From Hamadaea flava (GTDB lineage: Bacteria > Actinomycetota > Actinomycetes > Mycobacteriales > Micromonosporaceae), in the NCBI RefSeq assembly GCF_024172085.1, contig NZ_JAMZDZ010000001.1, positions 4,216,001 through 4,280,000 on the forward strand: a stretch of 64,000 nucleotides of DNA, written 5' to 3'. The notes under the pieces are model-generated. The model did not search any database, was not told the DNA's origin, and saw only the letters and a program-made list of their open reading frames with translations. The stretch's first letter is position 1. Each line of letters starts with the position of its first letter. This document shows, in pieces, positions 17,573-25,487 of this stretch. The translations under genes and the position numbers were made by a program.

Positions 17573-19360
17573 GTGACTACCCCCATGCCCACCACCTGGA
17601 ACAGCTCCCCCGGCGACGGACGAGCGGCGCCGGGCACCGTCATCGGCGGGCGCTACTCCCTGCGTACCGCGATCGGCACCGGCGGCATGGGCACGGTCTG
17701 GCGTGCCTCGGACAACCTGCTTCGCCGCGATGTGGCCGTGAAGGAGGTCGTCTGCCCGCCCGGGATGGCGGCATCCGACCGGGACGCGATGTACGAGCGG
17801 ACGATGCGTGAGGCTCGGGCGGCGGCCGCGTTGGCGCACCCCTCCGTCGTTCAGGTCTACGACGTCGTCACCGAGGGCGGCCGGCCGTGGATCGTCATGG
17901 AACTGCTCGACGCCCGCAGCTTGGCGGACATGGTCATCGAAGGCGGCCCGCTGGCCCCGCGTACCGTGGCCAAGATCGGCGTCGCCCTGCTCGGCGCGCT
18001 TGAGGTCGCCCACGCGGCCGGGGTGCTGCACCGCGACGTGAAGCCCGCCAACGTGCTGATCTGCCAGGACGGCCGCTGCGTCCTCACCGACTTCGGCGTG
18101 GCCCGGATGCCCAGCGACGTGCAGCTCACGACGCCGGGCATGGTGCTGGGCTCGCCGCACTTCATCTCGCCGGAACGCGCGATGGGGCACGCCTTCGGGC
18201 CGCCCAGCGACCTGTTCTCGCTCGGCGTCACGCTGTTCACCGCGGTCGAGGGGCGTCCGCCGTTCGACAAGGGCGACCCGCTGGCCACCATGCACGCGGT
18301 GGTCGAGGAGCCGCCGGCGCCGATGCAGCTGGCCGGGCCGCTCGTCGACGTGCTCGGCGGTCTGCTGATCAAGGACCCGTCCCGCCGCTGGGACGTGCCC
18401 CGAGCCCGCGTGACGCTGCGTGACCTGCTCGCCGGGGACCTGGCGCAGCAGCCCAGCGCGCCGAGCTACACCGACCCGTGGTCGGTCATGCCGACGCCGC
18501 AGGGGCAGTGGACCGACCCGACCGCGGTCGCGCCGACCAGCCCGCCCGTGGCGGGCAAGCCACCCAAGCAGGTCGGCGGCCGGGCGCTGCTGGCCACCGG
18601 CGACATGCCCCAGTTCGGCGCCGGCAATCTGCCGTCCGGCCCGCCGATGAGCGGGAACATGGCCGGGGCGATGCAGGCCACGGGCGCGATGCCACAGTTG
18701 CCGACTGGGGCGATGCCGCCGGTCAAGCGCAGCTCGGGCTCACTGGTCGACAAGTTCCGCGGGCTGCCCAAGGGTGCCCGGATCGGCCTGGCCGCCGGGC
18801 TCGCCGCGGTGGTGCTCATCGGCACGGTGGCCGCCGCGAGCAGCCTGTTCGGCGGTTCCGGGACGCCCGAGGCCGGGTCCACCAGCCCCGGCCCGAAGAC
18901 CAGCGCCAGCGCGCCCGCCAGTCCGCAGGCCCAGCCGGTGGTCTACACCGGCAAGGGCTACAAGATCACCTTCCCGATCGGCTGGAAGAAGGGCAGCGGG
19001 ATCGCCAACGGCATCGAGTACCGCGATCCCAAGGTCACCAACCGCTACGTCCGGGTCCAGGTCTACAGCGGCAAGAACGTGGACAGCGCGGTCGACTCGA
19101 AGGTCAAGGACCTCCAGCGAACCAGCACCTGCGAGACCTACGAGCAGCTGGGCATCACGCCCACCACGCTCGCCGCCCAGGACGGCAGCCAGCTCGAGTA
19201 CCTGTGCACCCCGAAGGGCCAGGACCAGCGCCACGGGACATATACGGTGATCACCGCGGACGGCAAGACCTACCGCATCCAGACCTCGACCGAGGCCAGC
19301 GACTGGGATGAGGCCAAGCCGGTCTTCGAGGAGATCGCACAGACTTTCGCCCTGGTGTAG
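17573..19360 (+). CDS. Membrane-anchored serine/threonine protein kinase (PknB-like)
   Basis: About 595 residues. Kinase domain at 20-290: P-loop GTGGMGTVW, ATP lysine in VAVKEV (Lys57), catalytic HRDVKPANVL, DFG, and SPERAMG in place of APE. A Pro/Gly/Met-rich linker follows, then one transmembrane helix (IGLAAGLAAVVLIGTVAAA, about 402-422) and an extracellular domain of about 140 residues (YTGKGYKITFPIGWKKG… to the end) with two cysteines (TCETYE, YLCTPKG) that may form a disulfide. The outer domain is not PASTA and probably senses a ligand. Start GTG 17573 or ATG 17585 cannot be separated; neither has a strong ribosome site. Confidence 0.88.
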   Translation: MTTPMPTTWNSSPGDGRAAPGTVIGGRYSLRTAIGTGGMGTVWRASDNLLRRDVAVKEVVCPPGMAASDRDAMYERTMREARAAAALAHPSVVQVYDVVTEGGRPWIVMELLDARSLADMVIEGGPLAPRTVAKIGVALLGALEVAHAAGVLHRDVKPANVLICQDGRCVLTDFGVARMPSDVQLTTPGMVLGSPHFISPERAMGHAFGPPSDLFSLGVTLFTAVEGRPPFDKGDPLATMHAVVEEPPAPMQLAGPLVDVLGGLLIKDPSRRWDVPRARVTLRDLLAGDLAQQPSAPSYTDPWSVMPTPQGQWTDPTAVAPTSPPVAGKPPKQVGGRALLATGDMPQFGAGNLPSGPPMSGNMAGAMQATGAMPQLPTGAMPPVKRSSGSLVDKFRGLPKGARIGLAAGLAAVVLIGTVAAASSLFGGSGTPEAGSTSPGPKTSASAPASPQAQPVVYTGKGYKITFPIGWKKGSGIANGIEYRDPKVTNRYVRVQVYSGKNVDSAVDSKVKDLQRTSTCETYEQLGITPTTLAAQDGSQLEYLCTPKGQDQRHGTYTVITADGKTYRIQTSTEASDWDEAKPVFEEIAQTFALV

Positions 19361-19404
19361 CGCACGGCTCTCCCGATCCCGGGACATCGCGCGGAGCACT
19401 GTGC

Positions 19405-19411
19405 TAAAAAT
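19405..19411 (+). promoter_or_regulatory. TAAAAAT -10-like box of pmmB
   Basis: An AT-only heptamer ends 5 nt before the pmmB ATG (19417), striking in this GC-rich setting, and no ribosome site follows. Confidence 0.4.
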
Positions 19412-19416
19412 CGCCC

Positions 19417-21108
19417 ATGACCGACCACACCGCGCCAGACCCCGCGCTCACCGAGTCGCTCTTGGCCAGCGTCCGCGCCTGGATCGACGACGATCCCGAT
19501 CCGGCCGATCGCGACGAACTGACCGCGCTGCTCGACGCTGGCGACACCGCCGAGCTGGCGGACCGGTTCTCCGGGCCGCTGACCTTCGGGACGGCCGGTC
19601 TGCGCGGGCCGCTGCGGGCCGGTCCCAACGGCATGAATCTGGCAGTTGTACGCCAGGCGGCGGCGGGCTTGATCAGTTGGTTGCTTGCCAACGAGACGAC
19701 GGCGGCGGAGCCGATCGTCATCGGATACGACGCCCGGCGGGGCTCGAAGCAGTTCGCGGAGGAGACCGCGCGGGTGGCGACCGGTGCCGGGCTGCGTGCG
19801 CTCGTGATGCCCCGGAACCTGCCGACGCCGCTGCTCGCCTTCGCCGTACGCCACCTCGGCGGCAGCGCCGGCGTGATGGTCACCGCGTCGCACAACCCGC
19901 CGCAGGACAACGGATACAAGGTCTACCTCGGTGCCCGCCTCGGCGGCGCGCTCGGCGCGGGCGCGCAGATCGTCCCGCCCGTCGACGGTGAGATCTCGGA
20001 CCGGATCGCCACCGTGACGAAGCTCGCCGACCTGCCCCTCGGCGATGCCGGTGAGCTGCTCGACGAGTCCATCGTGACGGCGTACCTGGACCGGGCGGCG
20101 TCGACTGTGGACGCCGACGGACCGCGTGACCTCGTGGTGGCGTACACGCCGATGCACGGAGTCGGCGGCCAGGTGGCGGCCGACGCGTTCGTCCGCGCCG
20201 GGTTCGCCGAGCCGCACCACGTCGACGCACAGTGGACTCCGGACGGGACGTTCCCGACGGTCAGCTTCCCCAACCCGGAGGAGCCCGGCGCGATGGACCG
20301 GGTGATCGCGCTGGCCAAGCAGGTGAACGCCGACATCGCGATCGCCAGCGACCCGGACGCCGACCGGTGCGCCGTCGCGATCCCCGCGCCCGCCTCCCCG
20401 GGCGGCTGGCGGATGCTCCGGGGCGACGAAGTGGGCGTCCTGCTCGCCGACCACCTGATGCGACGGGGCCGCCGTGGCACGTACGCCACCACGATCGTCT
20501 CGTCCTCGCTGCTCAAAACGCTGACCGCGGAACGCGGCCTCGGGTACGCCGAAACGCTGACCGGGTTCAAGTGGATCTCCCGATCCGCCGCCGACCTGTG
20601 CTTCGGATACGAGGAAGCCCTGGGCTACTGCGTCGACCCCGACGGCGTACGCGACAAGGACGGGATCACCGCCGCCCTGATGGTGGCAGAGCTGGCCGCC
20701 GGGTTGAAGGCCGAACGGCGTACGCTCGCCGACCGGCTGGACGAGATCGCCGCCCAGCATGGCGTCTACGCCACCGACCAGCTCTCCGTACGCGTCGACG
20801 ACCTCACCGAGATCTCCGACGCCATGGCCCGGCTGCGGTCGAAGACCCCGACGACACTGCTCGACGAACCGGTCAGCTCGGCCGAGGACCTGCTGCCCGA
20901 CGCCGACGTCGTGATCCTGCGTACGGGCGAATGCCGGGTCGTCGTCCGGCCCTCCGGCACCGAGCCGAAGCTCAAGGCGTACCTGGAGGTGCGGGAGGCG
21001 GTCGTGGACGGCGACCTGGCCGCCGCACGGGAACGGGCGAGCGCCGCCCTCACCGCTCTGCGTACGGAAACCGCCGCCGCGCTGGGCATCTGGTCGGTCG
21101 CGCCCTAA
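19417..21108 (+). CDS. pmmB: Phospho-sugar mutase (phosphoglucomutase/phosphomannomutase, PmmB type)
   Basis: 563 residues. Active-site phosphoserine loop VTASHNPPQDNGYKVY, metal loop DPDADRCAVA, sugar loop GFKWISRSA with GYEEALGY, and phosphate loop RPSGTEPKLKAYLE occur in the standard alpha-D-phosphohexomutase order. Length and GYEEALGYCVDP place it with the PGM2/PmmB group, which includes phosphopentomutase activity in some members. That would fit the salvage setting by converting (deoxy)ribose-1-P to the 5-P form used by DeoC. This last step is inferred from neighbours (upp, deoC). Confidence 0.9.
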   Translation: MTDHTAPDPALTESLLASVRAWIDDDPDPADRDELTALLDAGDTAELADRFSGPLTFGTAGLRGPLRAGPNGMNLAVVRQAAAGLISWLLANETTAAEPIVIGYDARRGSKQFAEETARVATGAGLRALVMPRNLPTPLLAFAVRHLGGSAGVMVTASHNPPQDNGYKVYLGARLGGALGAGAQIVPPVDGEISDRIATVTKLADLPLGDAGELLDESIVTAYLDRAASTVDADGPRDLVVAYTPMHGVGGQVAADAFVRAGFAEPHHVDAQWTPDGTFPTVSFPNPEEPGAMDRVIALAKQVNADIAIASDPDADRCAVAIPAPASPGGWRMLRGDEVGVLLADHLMRRGRRGTYATTIVSSSLLKTLTAERGLGYAETLTGFKWISRSAADLCFGYEEALGYCVDPDGVRDKDGITAALMVAELAAGLKAERRTLADRLDEIAAQHGVYATDQLSVRVDDLTEISDAMARLRSKTPTTLLDEPVSSAEDLLPDADVVILRTGECRVVVRPSGTEPKLKAYLEVREAVVDGDLAAARERASAALTALRTETAAALGIWSVAP

Positions 21109-21118
21109 CAGTTACCGG

Positions 21119-21124
21119 TAGGTT
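21119..21124 (+). promoter_or_regulatory. TAGGTT -10 box of upp
   Basis: TAGGTT lies 8 nt before the GTG start of upp (21133). No Shine-Dalgarno sequence is seen. Confidence 0.4.
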
Positions 21125-21132
21125 GTGAATCC

Positions 21133-21765
21133 GTGGACGTACTCGTCGTTGATCACCCGCTCGCCCAGTCCCGGCTGACCGCCATGCGCGACGCCCGCAC
21201 GGACTCCGCGACGTTCCGGGCCGCCCTGCACGAGCTGAGCACCATGCTCGCGTACGAAGCCGCGCGGTCCTTCGCGGCCGAGAAGTACCCGGTGCAGACC
21301 CCGGTCGCCACCGCGCAGGGCACCAAACTGGCCAACCCGCCGCTGATCGTGCCGGTGCTGCGCGCCGGACTCGGCATGGCCGACGCCGTCCTGGCCCTGC
21401 TCCCGGAGTCGTCCATGGGCTTCGTCGGGCTGGCCCGCGACGAGCACACCTTCGAGCCGCGGGCGTACATGGAGTCGCTGCCGGCCGACCTGCGCGGCCT
21501 GCCGGTGCTCGTCCTCGACCCGATGCTGGCCACCGGCGGCTCGCTGGAGCACTGCTGCCGGCTGCTGGTCGACCGGGGCTGCACCGACATCACCGTGCTC
21601 AGCGTCATCTGCGCGCCCGAGGGCATCGCCCGCCTGGAGGGATCCGGGCTGCCGATCCGGCTCGTCACCGCCAGCGTCGACGAGCGCCTGAACGAGCAGA
21701 TGTTCATCGTCCCCGGCCTGGGCGACGCCGGCGACCGCCAATTCGGCGGCATGCCCCGCTTCTGA
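21133..21765 (+). CDS. upp: Uracil phosphoribosyltransferase
   Basis: 210 residues, the usual Upp length. PRPP-binding loop [13 protein letters not shown] (about residues 125-137), the conserved [10 protein letters not shown], and the uracil-binding C-terminal [13 protein letters not shown] are all present. It condenses uracil and PRPP to UMP in the cytoplasm. The gene lies 24 bp after pmmB and shares the salvage role of the DeoA/Cdd genes further along. Start GTG 21133 gives the standard N-terminus [14 protein letters not shown]. Confidence 0.95.
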   Translation: MDVLVVDHPLAQSRLTAMRDARTDSATFRAALHELSTMLAYEAARSFAAEKYPVQTPVATAQGTKLANPPLIVPVLRAGLGMADAVLALLPESSMGFVGLARDEHTFEPRAYMESLPADLRGLPVLVLDPMLATGGSLEHCCRLLVDRGCTDITVLSVICAPEGIARLEGSGLPIRLVTASVDERLNEQMFIVPGLGDAGDRQFGGMPRF

Positions 21766-21790
21766 CCCCCTCTTCCCACCCGCCTTTTCT

Positions 21791-21997
21791 GCGCGATCAT
21801 GAACTAAAGGTCGTGATCAACCGGCGTGTCGCGTACCGAGTACCCTGATCAACTCCTTGCGGCCATGATCATCGACGCACGGGCAATGGCTCACCGCCGC
21901 CGGGTCAGCTCCCTGTTGATCAGGGCGGCGGGGAGTTGATCAGGGCACGGCGGACACGACACGCCGGTCGATCATGGCGATAAGTTCATGATCGCGC
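21791..21997. repeat. 207-bp imperfect inverted repeat between upp and deoC
   Basis: Three nested arm pairs face each other: GCGCGATCATGAACT (21791-21805) with AGTTCATGATCGCGC (21983-21997); ACCGGCGTGTCG (21820-21831) with its complement at 21957-21968; CCCTGATCAACTCC (21843-21856) with GGAGTTGATCAGGG (21932-21945). The loop holds another small palindrome CCCTGTTGATCAGGG (21911-21925). The folded form is a long hairpin or cruciform, MITE-like in layout, without any coding region. It may also end upp transcription. It fills most of the 347-bp gap between upp and deoC. Confidence 0.8.
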
Positions 21998-22005
21998 GGA
22001 AAGCA

Positions 22006-22066
22006 GCCGAGCGGGGCGGGAGCCGAGCGGGCGGGAGCCGAGCGGGCGGGAGCCGAGCGGGCGAGG
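22006..22066. repeat. 15-bp tandem repeat upstream of deoC
   Basis: The unit GCCGAGCGGGCGGGA recurs three to four times head to tail (first copy one base longer, last copy diverging to GCGAGG). It is intergenic, G-rich on this strand, and ends about 45 bp before deoC. Confidence 0.8.
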
Positions 22067-22099
22067 GTGGAGCGGCGGCGGGGCGACGGCGGGCGGAGA

Positions 22100-22105
22100 T
22101 AGGCT
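22100..22105 (+). promoter_or_regulatory. TAGGCT -10 box of deoC
   Basis: TAGGCT lies 7 nt before the deoC ATG at 22113. The nearest GGAG is 14 nt from the ATG, too far for efficient initiation, so a leaderless transcript is likely. Confidence 0.45.
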
Positions 22106-22112
22106 TTCGGGC

Positions 22113-23060
22113 ATGACAGTCACCGCACCTGCGCTTACCGAGGTGACCGGGTCGAATGCCGCCTTGCGGGCGTTCTTGCACGGGTTGCCCGGCGTGGACA
22201 AGGTGGGGGCCGACGCCCGTGCGGCCGCGCTCGGCACCCGGTCGATCAAGACGTCGTCGAAGGTGTTCGCGATCGATCTCGCGATCAGCATGGTCGACCT
22301 GACGACGCTGGAGGGCGCCGACACCCCTGGCAAGGTCCGGGCGCTGGCGACCAAGGCGCTGCGGCCCGATCCGCTCGACCCGAGTTGTCCCTCGACCGCC
22401 GCCGTCTGCGTCTACCCGTCGATGGTCGCCGACGTCCGGGAGATCGTGGCGGGTTCGACGGTCAAGATCGCCAGCGTGGCGACCGCGTTCCCGTCCGGTC
22501 AGGCGTCGCTCAAGGTCAAGATCGACGACGTACGCGACGCCGTGGCGGCGGGCGCGGACGAGATCGACATGGTGATCAACCGGGGCGCGTTCCTGGCCGG
22601 CCGCTATCTCGAGGTGTTCGACGAGATCGTGGCGGTCAAGGGCGCCTGCGGCGACGCCCGGCTCAAGGTGATCATGGAGACCGGCGAGCTGGTGACCTAC
22701 GACAACGTCCGCCGAGCGTCGTGGCTGTCGATGCTGGCTGGGGCGGACTTCATCAAGACGTCGACGGGCAAGATCTCGCCCGCCGCGACCCCGCCCGTGA
22801 CGCTGATCATGCTGGAGGCGGTCCGGGACTTCCTCGCGACCACCGGCCGGCAGGTCGGGGTGAAGCCGGCCGGGGGCATCCGGACGTCCAAGGACGCCAT
22901 CAAGTACCTGGTGCTCGTGAACGAGACCGCCGGGGACGGCTGGCTGGACCCGCACTGGTTCCGGTTCGGCGCCTCGTCGCTGCTCAACGACCTGTTGCTG
23001 CAGCGCAACAAGATGAAGACCGGGCATTACTCCGGTCCCGACTACGTCACTCTGGACTGA
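22113..23060 (+). CDS. deoC: Deoxyribose-phosphate aldolase
   Basis: 315 residues. The Schiff-base segment ADFIKTSTGK carries the catalytic lysine, and the proton-relay lysine lies in VGVKPAGGIRT. The conserved VCVYPSMV and EIDMVINRGAFLAG strands of the DeoC barrel are also visible. It cleaves 2-deoxyribose-5-phosphate to acetaldehyde and glyceraldehyde-3-phosphate. The two aldehyde dehydrogenase-like genes directly downstream fit the disposal of acetaldehyde. The protein is longer than the E. coli type because of N-terminal and C-terminal (SGPDYVTLD) extensions typical of the larger DeoC subgroup. Confidence 0.95.
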   Translation: MTVTAPALTEVTGSNAALRAFLHGLPGVDKVGADARAAALGTRSIKTSSKVFAIDLAISMVDLTTLEGADTPGKVRALATKALRPDPLDPSCPSTAAVCVYPSMVADVREIVAGSTVKIASVATAFPSGQASLKVKIDDVRDAVAAGADEIDMVINRGAFLAGRYLEVFDEIVAVKGACGDARLKVIMETGELVTYDNVRRASWLSMLAGADFIKTSTGKISPAATPPVTLIMLEAVRDFLATTGRQVGVKPAGGIRTSKDAIKYLVLVNETAGDGWLDPHWFRFGASSLLNDLLLQRNKMKTGHYSGPDYVTLD

Positions 23061-23065
23061 GCGCC

Positions 23066-24496
23066 ATGGCTGTTTTCGAGTACGCGCCCGCGCCCGAGTC
23101 GCGCGCGATCGTCAACCTCAAGCCCTCGTACGGGCTGTTCATCGACGGCGACTTCGTCGAGGGGACGGAGACGTTCAAGTCGATCTCCCCCGCCTCGGAG
23201 GAGGTCCTCGCCGAGGTCACGGACGCGACCGAGGCCGACGTCGACCGCGCGGTCGCGGCGGCGCGGCGGGCGTACGAGAAGGTCTGGGGCCCGATGCCCG
23301 GGGCGGAACGGGCGAAGTATCTGTTCCGGATCGCCCGGCTGATCCAGGAGCGCAGCCGCGAGCTGGCCGTCCTGGAGTCGCTGGACAACGGCAAGCCGAT
23401 CCGGGAGTCCCGGGACGTCGACCTGCCGCTCGTCGCCGCGCACTTCTTCTACTACGCGGGCTGGGCCGACAAGCTCGACCATGCCGGCTACGGTCCGAAC
23501 CCCAAGCCGCACGGCGTCGCCGGGCAGATCATTCCGTGGAACTTCCCGCTGCTGATGCTGGCCTGGAAGATCGCGCCCGCGCTCGCGGCCGGTAACACCG
23601 TGGTGCTCAAGCCCGCCGAGACGACCCCGTTGACGGCGCTGCTGTTCGCCGAGATCTGCCAGCAGGCCGACCTGCCGCCGGGCGTGGTCAACATCCTCAC
23701 CGGCGCGGGCGCGACCGGGGCTGCGCTGGTCAACCACCCGGACGTCGACAAGGTCGCGTTCACCGGGTCGACCGAGGTCGGCCGGATCATCGCCCGCGCC
23801 GTGGCCGGGACCAAGAAGAAGGTCACCCTGGAGCTGGGCGGCAAGGCCGCCAACATCGTCTTCGAGGACGCGGCGATCGACCAGGCGGTCGAGGGCATCG
23901 TCAACGGCATCTTCTTCAACCAGGGGCACGTCTGCTGCGCCGGGTCGCGACTGCTGGTCCAGGAGTCGGTGGCCGACGAGGTGCTCGAATCGCTCAAGCG
24001 CCGGATGGCGACGCTGCGGCTCGGCGATCCGCTGGACAAGAACACCGACATCGGCGCGATCAACTCGGCCGAGCAGCTGGCCCGGATCAAGGAGCTGACG
24101 GCGGCCGGGTCGCAGGAGGGCGCCGAGGTCTGGTCGCCGCCGTGCGAGCTGCCTGCCCGCGGTTTCTGGTTCGCGCCGACCCTGTTCACCGGGGTCTCGC
24201 AGGCCCATCGGATCGCCCGCGAGGAGATCTTCGGCCCGGTCCTGTCGGTGCTCACCTTCCGCACGCCGGCCGAGGCGATCGAGAAGGCCAACAACACGCC
24301 GTACGGGCTGTCGGCCGGGATCTGGACCGAGAAGGGCTCCCGCATCCTCGCCGTCGCGGATCAGCTGCGCGCCGGGGTCGTGTGGGCCAACACGTTCAAC
24401 AAGTTCGACCCGACGTCGCCGTTCGGCGGCTACAAGGAGTCCGGTTACGGTCGCGAAGGCGGCCGGCACGGCCTGGAGGCGTACCTTGCCCACTAG
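23066..24496 (+). CDS. Aldehyde dehydrogenase family protein, complete
   Basis: 476 residues, full catalytic ALDH. Visible: IIPWNFPLLML, FTGSTEVGR cofactor site, catalytic Glu in LELGGK, catalytic Cys in GHVCCAGSR, EEIFGPVLSV and SPFGGYKESGYGREGG. It oxidises aldehydes with NAD(P)+. Its ATG lies 5 nt after the deoC stop, which strongly suggests it handles the acetaldehyde made by DeoC; that substrate is inferred. The next gene overlaps its end by 11 nt. Confidence 0.9.
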   Translation: MAVFEYAPAPESRAIVNLKPSYGLFIDGDFVEGTETFKSISPASEEVLAEVTDATEADVDRAVAAARRAYEKVWGPMPGAERAKYLFRIARLIQERSRELAVLESLDNGKPIRESRDVDLPLVAAHFFYYAGWADKLDHAGYGPNPKPHGVAGQIIPWNFPLLMLAWKIAPALAAGNTVVLKPAETTPLTALLFAEICQQADLPPGVVNILTGAGATGAALVNHPDVDKVAFTGSTEVGRIIARAVAGTKKKVTLELGGKAANIVFEDAAIDQAVEGIVNGIFFNQGHVCCAGSRLLVQESVADEVLESLKRRMATLRLGDPLDKNTDIGAINSAEQLARIKELTAAGSQEGAEVWSPPCELPARGFWFAPTLFTGVSQAHRIAREEIFGPVLSVLTFRTPAEAIEKANNTPYGLSAGIWTEKGSRILAVADQLRAGVVWANTFNKFDPTSPFGGYKESGYGREGGRHGLEAYLAH

Positions 24497-25397
24497 AGAC
24501 AGCGCCACCAAGGACAGCGCGAGGCTGGCGGTCCGAAAGACCTACAAGCTGTTCATCGGGGGCGCGTTCCCGCGCAGCGAGTCAGGCCGCAGCTACGTCG
24601 TCACCGACGCGAAGGGGCAGTTCGTGGCCAACGCCTCCCAGGCGTCCCGCAAGGACGCGCGCGACGCCGTACTGGCCGCTCGGGGCGCTGTCGCTAAGTG
24701 GTCCGGCGCGACGGCGTACAACCGGGGTCAGATCCTGTATCGCGTGGCCGAGATGCTGGAGGGGCGCCGCGATCAGTTCGTGGCGGAGCTGCGAACTTTC
24801 GGCCTCGCCGCGAGCGCGGCCACCGCGGAGGTCGAGTCCGCGATCGATCGCTGGGTCTGGTACGCGGGCTGGAGCGACAAGGTCGCGCAGGTCGTGGGCG
24901 GGGCGAACCCGGTGGCCGGGCCGTTCTTCAACATCTCCGCCCCGGAGCCGACGGGCGTGGTCGCGATCGTGGCGCCACGCGAGCCCGCCCTGCTGGGGCT
25001 GGTCAGCGTGGTGGCGCCGGCGATCGTGACGGGCAACACGGTGGTGGTGGTCGCGAGCGAGCCGCGGCCGACGCCCGCGATCACGCTGGCCGAGGTACTG
25101 GCCACATCGGACTTGCCGGGCGGCGTGGTGAACATCCTCACCGGCTCGCCGGCCGAGATCGCGCCGTGGCTGGCGTCGCACTCCGACGTCAACGGCCTGG
25201 ACCTGGCCGGGATCGAGGACGCGGAGCTGGCCAAGGATCTGGAGATCGCGGCGGCCGACACGCTCAAACGCCTGGTACGCCCGGCCGCGGTGGACTGGTC
25301 GGCCGATCCGGGCCTGAGCCGCATGACGCCGTTCCTGGAGACCAAGACGGTCTGGCATCCCAAGAGCTTCGAGGGCGCGAAGGGTACCGCCTACTAG
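24486..25397 (+). CDS. Truncated aldehyde dehydrogenase-like protein without catalytic cysteine
   Basis: 303 residues. It aligns by eye with the N-terminal cofactor half of ALDHs (YKLFIGGAFPRSESG, YNRGQILYRVAEML, WYAGWSDKVAQVVGG, ISAPEPTGVVAIVAPREPALLGLVSVVAPAIVTGNTVV), but the catalytic Glu and Cys segments are missing; after HSDVNGLDL the sequence diverges and ends. TTG at 24486 is the only plausible start, with GGAGG 6 nt upstream, and it overlaps the preceding ALDH by 11 nt. It is not a fresh pseudogene, as the frame is intact and the codon use normal. It probably acts as a non-catalytic partner of the adjacent ALDH. Confidence 0.75.
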   Translation: MPTRDSATKDSARLAVRKTYKLFIGGAFPRSESGRSYVVTDAKGQFVANASQASRKDARDAVLAARGAVAKWSGATAYNRGQILYRVAEMLEGRRDQFVAELRTFGLAASAATAEVESAIDRWVWYAGWSDKVAQVVGGANPVAGPFFNISAPEPTGVVAIVAPREPALLGLVSVVAPAIVTGNTVVVVASEPRPTPAITLAEVLATSDLPGGVVNILTGSPAEIAPWLASHSDVNGLDLAGIEDAELAKDLEIAAADTLKRLVRPAAVDWSADPGLSRMTPFLETKTVWHPKSFEGAKGTAY

Positions 25398-25475
25398 CGC
25401 GAGAAGACCACCTAGGGGATGTGATTTGGGGGACGCCTCGGGGGGATTCCCGATCCGTGGGAGAAACCTCGGAAG

Positions 25476-25481
25476 TAGCTT
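25476..25481 (+). promoter_or_regulatory. TAGCTT -10 box of the cyd operon
   Basis: TAGCTT is 6 nt before the cydA GTG start (25488), with no Shine-Dalgarno sequence. I found no clear Rex operator (TGTGA…TCACA) in the 90-bp gap. Confidence 0.4.
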
Positions 25482-25487
25482 GATCCC

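Noticed and set aside
22006-22066. Possible CRISPR or origin iterons
   Set aside because: Only three to four contiguous copies, no spacers, no cas or replication genes nearby.
24486-25397. Second ALDH as a fresh pseudogene
   Set aside because: The frame is intact to the stop, codon use is normal, it has a good ribosome site and there is no remnant of the missing half downstream.
25398-25487. Rex (redox) operator before cydA
   Set aside because: TGTGATTTGG is present, but there is no matching inverted half, so the palindrome TGTGA…TCACA is not formed.
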